Positions 59,479 to 64,000 of a DNA stretch of 64,000 nt are shown here, piece by piece (the stretch's first letter is position 1; every line of letters starts with the position of its first letter). Source of the stretch: Turnera subulata (lineage: Eukaryota > Streptophyta > Magnoliopsida > Malpighiales > Passifloraceae). The DNA lies in contig JAKUCV010003650.1 of assembly GCA_028386065.3 (NCBI GenBank), positions 265,153 to 329,152 of the forward strand, read 5' to 3'. The position numbers and the translations under genes are program-made. The notes below the pieces were generated by a model. It made no database searches and was not told the DNA's origin. It saw nothing but the letters and a program-made list of their open reading frames with translations.

Positions 59479-62216
59479 ATGACTGGCAAATCTGAGAGAT
59501 TTTCTGCAGACTTTGTGATGGGAGGAGCGGCTGCAATTGTGGCAAAGAGTTCTGCAGCACCAATTGAGAGAGTGAAGCTTTTGCTCCAGAATCAAGGAGA
59601 GATGATTAAGAGAGGACAACTACAAAGACCTTATCTGGGTGCCCGTGATTGCTTTAAAAGGATATTGAGAGAAGACGGACTCTTCTCGTTTTGGAGAGGT
59701 AACCAGGCCAATGTCATACGTTATTTCCCTACCCAGGTTCTTCTCCTTTCTCATCTTTCCGATTCTTTGTAATGTTGTCCAACTTTGCTTCATTTGGCTA
59801 TTGCTTAATCATTAGATGTATACTAGTATATTTTAGAATATAATAGGCTTTGCAATCACCTTTTTTTCAGAATTGCCATTGTTTGTATTCCTCCTAAAAC
59901 GGGATCTTTGTTCAATTATCTCATTTGCAGAATCGTTGTTCCTGTATTTTAAATTAGTTTTACAATCAACAGATGATTGAAGAAAACAGGGCTTTAATGC
60001 ATCTTTTGCAAGGAGAATTTCAAGCATTAAAATTAAATTATATGGTTGCTTTTCCCAATATAGTCTATAGATCCCTTGTCAATGCTGGATGCTTCACTTT
60101 TTAACACATTAGCAATAGAGGGAGATTCATATCTCTTTTCCTAACCTGAACAATACTCTTGGTCGGTAAAAAGTTCTTGCTGAAGTAAATTCACGTGTGC
60201 ACAATTTCAGCCCGAGTGAACATGTTGAGTGATATTAGCTGCATTATTAAGGCAGACATTCATCTGTTCTTTGTACTCTGGCCAGGGAAACTTCGTTGCA
60301 AAAACAATATCTTTTCTGGTATTTTCTGCCATCAAACATGCATAAGGAAGAAGAATACATGGAACTTTCTGATATATGCACGCAACTGCATTGGACTATC
60401 TAAAGAAAACACAGCCAGAATCAGTGAGGAAAAGAATAGAGATGCCCACCTTTTCTGTTCTTCCATCTACAATTAACACATAGATAAGCATTTACCAGGT
60501 TCCAAAGCAAGTGGCCTTCAAAATTTAACATCTGAATGTTACCCCAGGGATAACATTCTCATCAATAAATTCCTAGTTTCAGGTCTGCTTGAGTAGAACT
60601 GTAGAAGTGCATTTTGTTAGTCTCTGTAGTTTGTGGTAATTAATTCAAAGTTCTTTTTGGGGTGTACTTGTCTTCCCTCTTTTGTGCAGTTATTGCGTGC
60701 ATGCTATTCACGTGTTTTGCATATCTCTTTTTTCCTTCATCCTATATTTCCTTTCTAGTTCCTGAGCGCACTGCAAGCCTATATCGTGTATATGTGTTAA
60801 GTGCTGCTCACTGGCGTTGATTATTGAGTCTTACTCAAAATTCATGCGTTAGTTTTATTTATTGAAGCAAAATACCGAGCCTGAACTTTGAAAAGCTGTT
60901 TGAGATTTATGCTGAGATGTGAAGAAATATACCTATATGGATGAGTCAAAAGTGTTGAGAGGATTTGATAGATTTTTCTAAATATTGCTTTTTGATACAA
61001 CTATTCTTCATGTTGCTAACTTAGATTTCTTGAAGCTTTTTCCTGATCATATTTTGGTATCTTTGTTTTATTCTTCTTCCTAATTTGATTACTGAAACAG
61101 ATGTTCGGTTGTACATAGGCCTTCAATTTTGCTTTCAAAGGTTATTTTAAAAGCCTTCTTGGATGCTCAAAAGAGAAAGATGGTTACCTTAAGTGGTTTG
61201 CTGGGAATGTGGCTTCTGGGAGTGCTGCAGGAGCAACAACTTCACTGTTTTTGTACCATTTGGATTATGCACGTACCCGGCTTGGGACTGATGCAAGGGA
61301 GTGCCCAATTAATGGTCAACGGCAGTTTAAAGGGTTAATAGATGTGTATCGTAAAACCTTGTCAACTGATGGAATAGTAGGCCTGTATCGAGGATTTGGT
61401 GTTTCAATCATGGGAATTACCCTCTACCGGGGTATGTACTTTGGGATCTATGACACCATGAAGCCTATCATTCTTGTGGGACCTTTTGAGGTGAGTCCGT
61501 CCAACTGTATTAATTGGGCCCATATGTCTAAGCTTTCCTTTATGGAGAGATCATGTTTCACTTTCACTTGAAGCATAGGGCTCTAAGCACAATGCTGAGA
61601 TTAGTAACTCATAAAAGGCAGATGGTTTTACTCAGCTATTTCATATTAATAGATGATGAGATCAAACACAGGATTTGAGACTTTTTGGTAAACAACCAAT
61701 ATTAACATGTCAAGTTTGTTACTAGCCAAAGTTTTCTAATCCTATAATGGACTTGTTCCTGCTAACTGGCAAAAAGCTAAGTTGCAGGCTGTAAAGAAAG
61801 TTAGGGCCATGGACACGACTGCTTTGGTTTTTTGTTATCTTTTATCTAATTATTTTCAAAATTACAAATAAGCTTCTGTGGTAAGTTATTTTGCATATTT
61901 ACAGGGGAAATTTTTTGCTAGTTTCTTACTGGGTTGGAGCATCACCACTGTCTCTGGGGTCTGTGCATACCCCTTTGACACTTTGAGACGGAGAATGATG
62001 ATGACTTCTGGACAATCGCTGAAATATCGTAATGGCATGCATGCTTTTCGTGAGATTATTCGCCAGGAGGGTTTTGCGGCACTATTTCGTGGGGTTACTG
62101 CAAATATGCTTGCTGGTGTTGCAGGAGCTGGTGTACTTGCGGGGTATGATCAGCTGCACAGATTTGCAGTTAGACGTGGTTATGCCTTAGAGCAAAGCCA
62201 AAATGCATTGAAGTAA
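59479..62216 (+). CDS. ER-ANT1: ER-type adenine nucleotide carrier (ER-ANT1)
   Basis: The model has three exons: 59479-59736, 61119-61490 and 61905-62216, GT-AG and phase 0, encoding 313 aa. A leader intron 58443-59447 (AG|GTACGT to TTGCAG) is likely. It is a mitochondrial-carrier-fold protein with three repeats: PIERVK (28-33), the second-repeat LDYARTR, and PFDTLR (233-238). RRRMMM at 238-243 is the nucleotide-exchange signature of ADP/ATP carriers. It starts directly with the first carrier repeat ([16 protein letters not shown]) and lacks the long N-terminal extension of plant mitochondrial AAC proteins. That feature, with the close wording of the motifs, points to ER-ANT1, which exchanges ATP for ADP across the endoplasmic reticulum membrane and affects photorespiration and seed reserves in Arabidopsis and rice. 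Confidence 0.9.
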
Positions 62217-62942
62217 ACTTCCTGATAGGGAATTTGTGTACCAAGATTTCATAGATAGGTTCTACGCACAACTGTCATCCTCCAACTTTTAAAGAAGAGG
62301 AGCTGGAGGTGACCAAGGACAGTAATTTGATGGGGTCGGGCTTCTGAACAATTACAGAGAAGATGATAGGATAACTCATACCTTCCTTGTTCATCAGATC
62401 ATTTCAAAACTCATTTTCTTCATCCAAAATTTAACAAGTGTGAAGGGCAATAGTCGAGTATTGTTGGTTCATCTGTTGCACCCGGTCATAACACCACAAA
62501 TGCAAGTGTATATATTCAGAAAAGTGTTGTTAAATTTCTGAACTGTACAATTTTCTTCATCTTATATTTGTAAAAAACCATATCACATGATTGATGTTGT
62601 ACAATACAATTTTTCCGAAATTATTGAAACTTTGAGATATAGCTTCTATGAGTGTTAATAGTAGTCCATATTCTTATACATAAGTAAATGTGGACTGGAC
62701 AGAATACATTCGTCACATTCTTCTAAGTCCCTATTAACGGATCAACGTCACATATTTTCTACATTGTGATAGAGATTACAGAGAACGAACAGATGGCGAA
62801 ATTCAAACAACTCTATTGCCTGTGCACATGATATCATCATAAGCTTGTATCTTGGCAACCTTACAGTTTTTCATTAACCACACAAAGACATGGTCATATT
62901 TCACTTCAACTCATTTCGCAAGGCTGATTTTCTTCATCTATC
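62217..62942. other. Tail-to-tail intergenic region, ER-ANT1 to USP gene
   Basis: 3' flanks of two converging genes. AT-rich, no gene seen. Confidence 0.55.
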
Positions 62943-64000
62943 CTAGGCCAAAAGCCAAAAGTTCTTGTGACGCTTGGTGGTGATCAAGTACCCTCCAAAT
63001 TTCTTCTTCTTCCTCACTGCAATTGTCATGCAGGAAGCATTTTGGATGCAATACTCCACCACTCCGCCACGCCGCTTCCTCTTCCCCGCCCATCTCTTCA
63101 ATAGCCTCCACATTATGGACCGCTTTCTTTGCCCCAAGACTAGAAGTGAAACCCTTTGCCGCTTTGCTTCTTCCACTATTATCGGACCTTTTTCTTTCCC
63201 TTTGTGAATCGACACCGACACATGCACCTATCAGTATACAAACAGAAACTTGAGAGCCAGAAACTTCCCAGAATGTCTTATATTGATTACGTATTGTAGA
63301 AAATCTCAATTGTCTAATGTGAACTGTATTAATATTTCTCTTCTCAATTATTGATCTTTCATTTCAGAGTAAGGATAATGCATGGGGCAGCGTTTGACTT
63401 CATGTTTGTACAATTGTGCTCTTTTCAAAGCCCTGATTTGTGAAAGGACAGAGTAGAAAAATTACAGGGAAATACTATAGAAAAACCTCCAGAATTCTTC
63501 TAGACTGATTGTTTCATTGCTGTAGCAGCAAATATTAACTTGGAAGAAGGTTATCTTGGCAACTTTGCATGCACAGTAAAGTTATGCAAGTAAAAAGAAT
63601 CACTTGTTTAAGTAATGCCTATGAAGAACTGTAAATAATTGAGGTGTAGTTTTGTTGCATACCCCAGGTCTTCTCATCTGACACATATTTTTCATGGAAT
63701 GCAGAAGGTCGTGAGCCCTCAAATCAACCTTCACATTACACTCAGGACCTGCAAATAGATTAGAAAAAAATTAACTCAGTACTTTATATATGGTAAACTG
63801 CTGGTTATATATATAGTCAATGAGGTGATCAATAAATCACTATAATCCAAGAAAAAAAAAAGGACCTTGTTTGGATGGCTTGGTCACATGGAGAAGAACA
63901 ATGGTGTCTTGGTTTTGAACAGTATGAGACAGTGTCCATTCAAGAGCCGCTTTAGCTTCCAGGGTCGAGTCAACCACCACCATGACCTTGTTCCCGCCAT
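62943..64000 (-). CDS. Universal stress protein (USP) family, 5' end beyond window
   Basis: Exons (minus): 63866 to beyond 64000 (partial), 63663-63748 and 62943-63227, GT-AG and in phase. The visible 167 residues start GGNKVMVVVDSTLEAKAALE, the first beta strand and helix of the USP/adenine-nucleotide alpha-hydrolase fold, followed by QDTIVLLHVTKPSK. The second exon (PECNVKVDLRAHDLLHSMKN) and the third (VHVSVSIHKGKEKGPIIVEE, LLVLGQRKRSIMWRLLKRW, VVEYCIQNASCMTIAVRKK) give the rest. The classic ATP-binding G-x2-G-x9-G(S/T) is replaced here by G-Q-x-K-R-S, and the tail is GGYLITTKRHKNFWLLA, typical of one plant USP subfamily. Function is stress-related but not defined. Confidence 0.85.

Noticed and set aside
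1..64000. CRISPR arrays, bacterial operons, integrons or organelle insertions
   Set aside because: None seen; spliced plant genes and plant transposons account for the recognisable sequence.

Overview
This window is nuclear DNA from a dicot-type flowering plant. The genes carry many spliced introns and their products have clear plant-specific relatives (BASL, MPB2C, GAUT, ER-type adenylate carrier, dirigent protein). The order MPB2C - HRQ1-type helicase - L-asparaginase matches what I recall of the neighbouring Arabidopsis loci At5g08120, At5g08110 and At5g08100. The species cannot be fixed from the sequence alone.

Positions 1 to about 19,435 are a three-level nest of long-LTR Ty3/gypsy-type elements. 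Element C (plus strand, only its 3' end in view) has its 3' LTR split by element B (1674-18761, plus strand, 5-bp target duplication GATGG). B has about 3.3-kb LTRs and only 1.5 kb of non-coding interior. The 3' LTR of B is in turn split by element A (7433-16357, minus strand, target duplication CGGGG). A has LTRs of 3.1 and 3.36 kb that disagree over about half their length. Its 2.46-kb interior has no gag-pol and carries two TATA-preceded reading frames antisense to the element. All three look non-autonomous or degraded, but share the end-of-pol/polypurine signature F-x-D-E-I and (A and B) a TGGTAGCGGAGC primer-site motif.

From about 21.5 kb the window is gene space. In order: a BASL-family paralogue (minus, 21481-23156), which contains an assembly-type 228-bp duplication around a single N; MPB2C (plus, 26206-28229); a tRNA-derived SINE (minus); BASL, the stomatal polarity gene (minus, 29114-30402); a dirigent protein (minus, 30794-31327); a 27-exon HRQ1-type RecQ-like helicase with a ubiquitin-like N terminus (plus, 32558-42520); a type-III L-asparaginase (plus, 44120-45960); a hAT-type MITE (46864-47301) holding a tRNA-like promoter; a J-domain protein with three SUMO-interaction-like motifs (plus, 49149-51368); GAUT11-type galacturonosyltransferase (minus, 52449-55500); ER-ANT1-type ADP/ATP carrier (plus, 59479-62216); and the 3' part of a universal-stress-protein gene (minus, 62943 to the window edge).

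The genes form no operon or single pathway. The structural points of most interest are the antisense gene pair and mismatched LTRs in element A, a run of seven small hairpins with compensatory stems in the LTR of C, the promoter-like motif set in the LTR of B, and two BASL-family genes lying either side of MPB2C with a shared intron position inside their FxFP motif.
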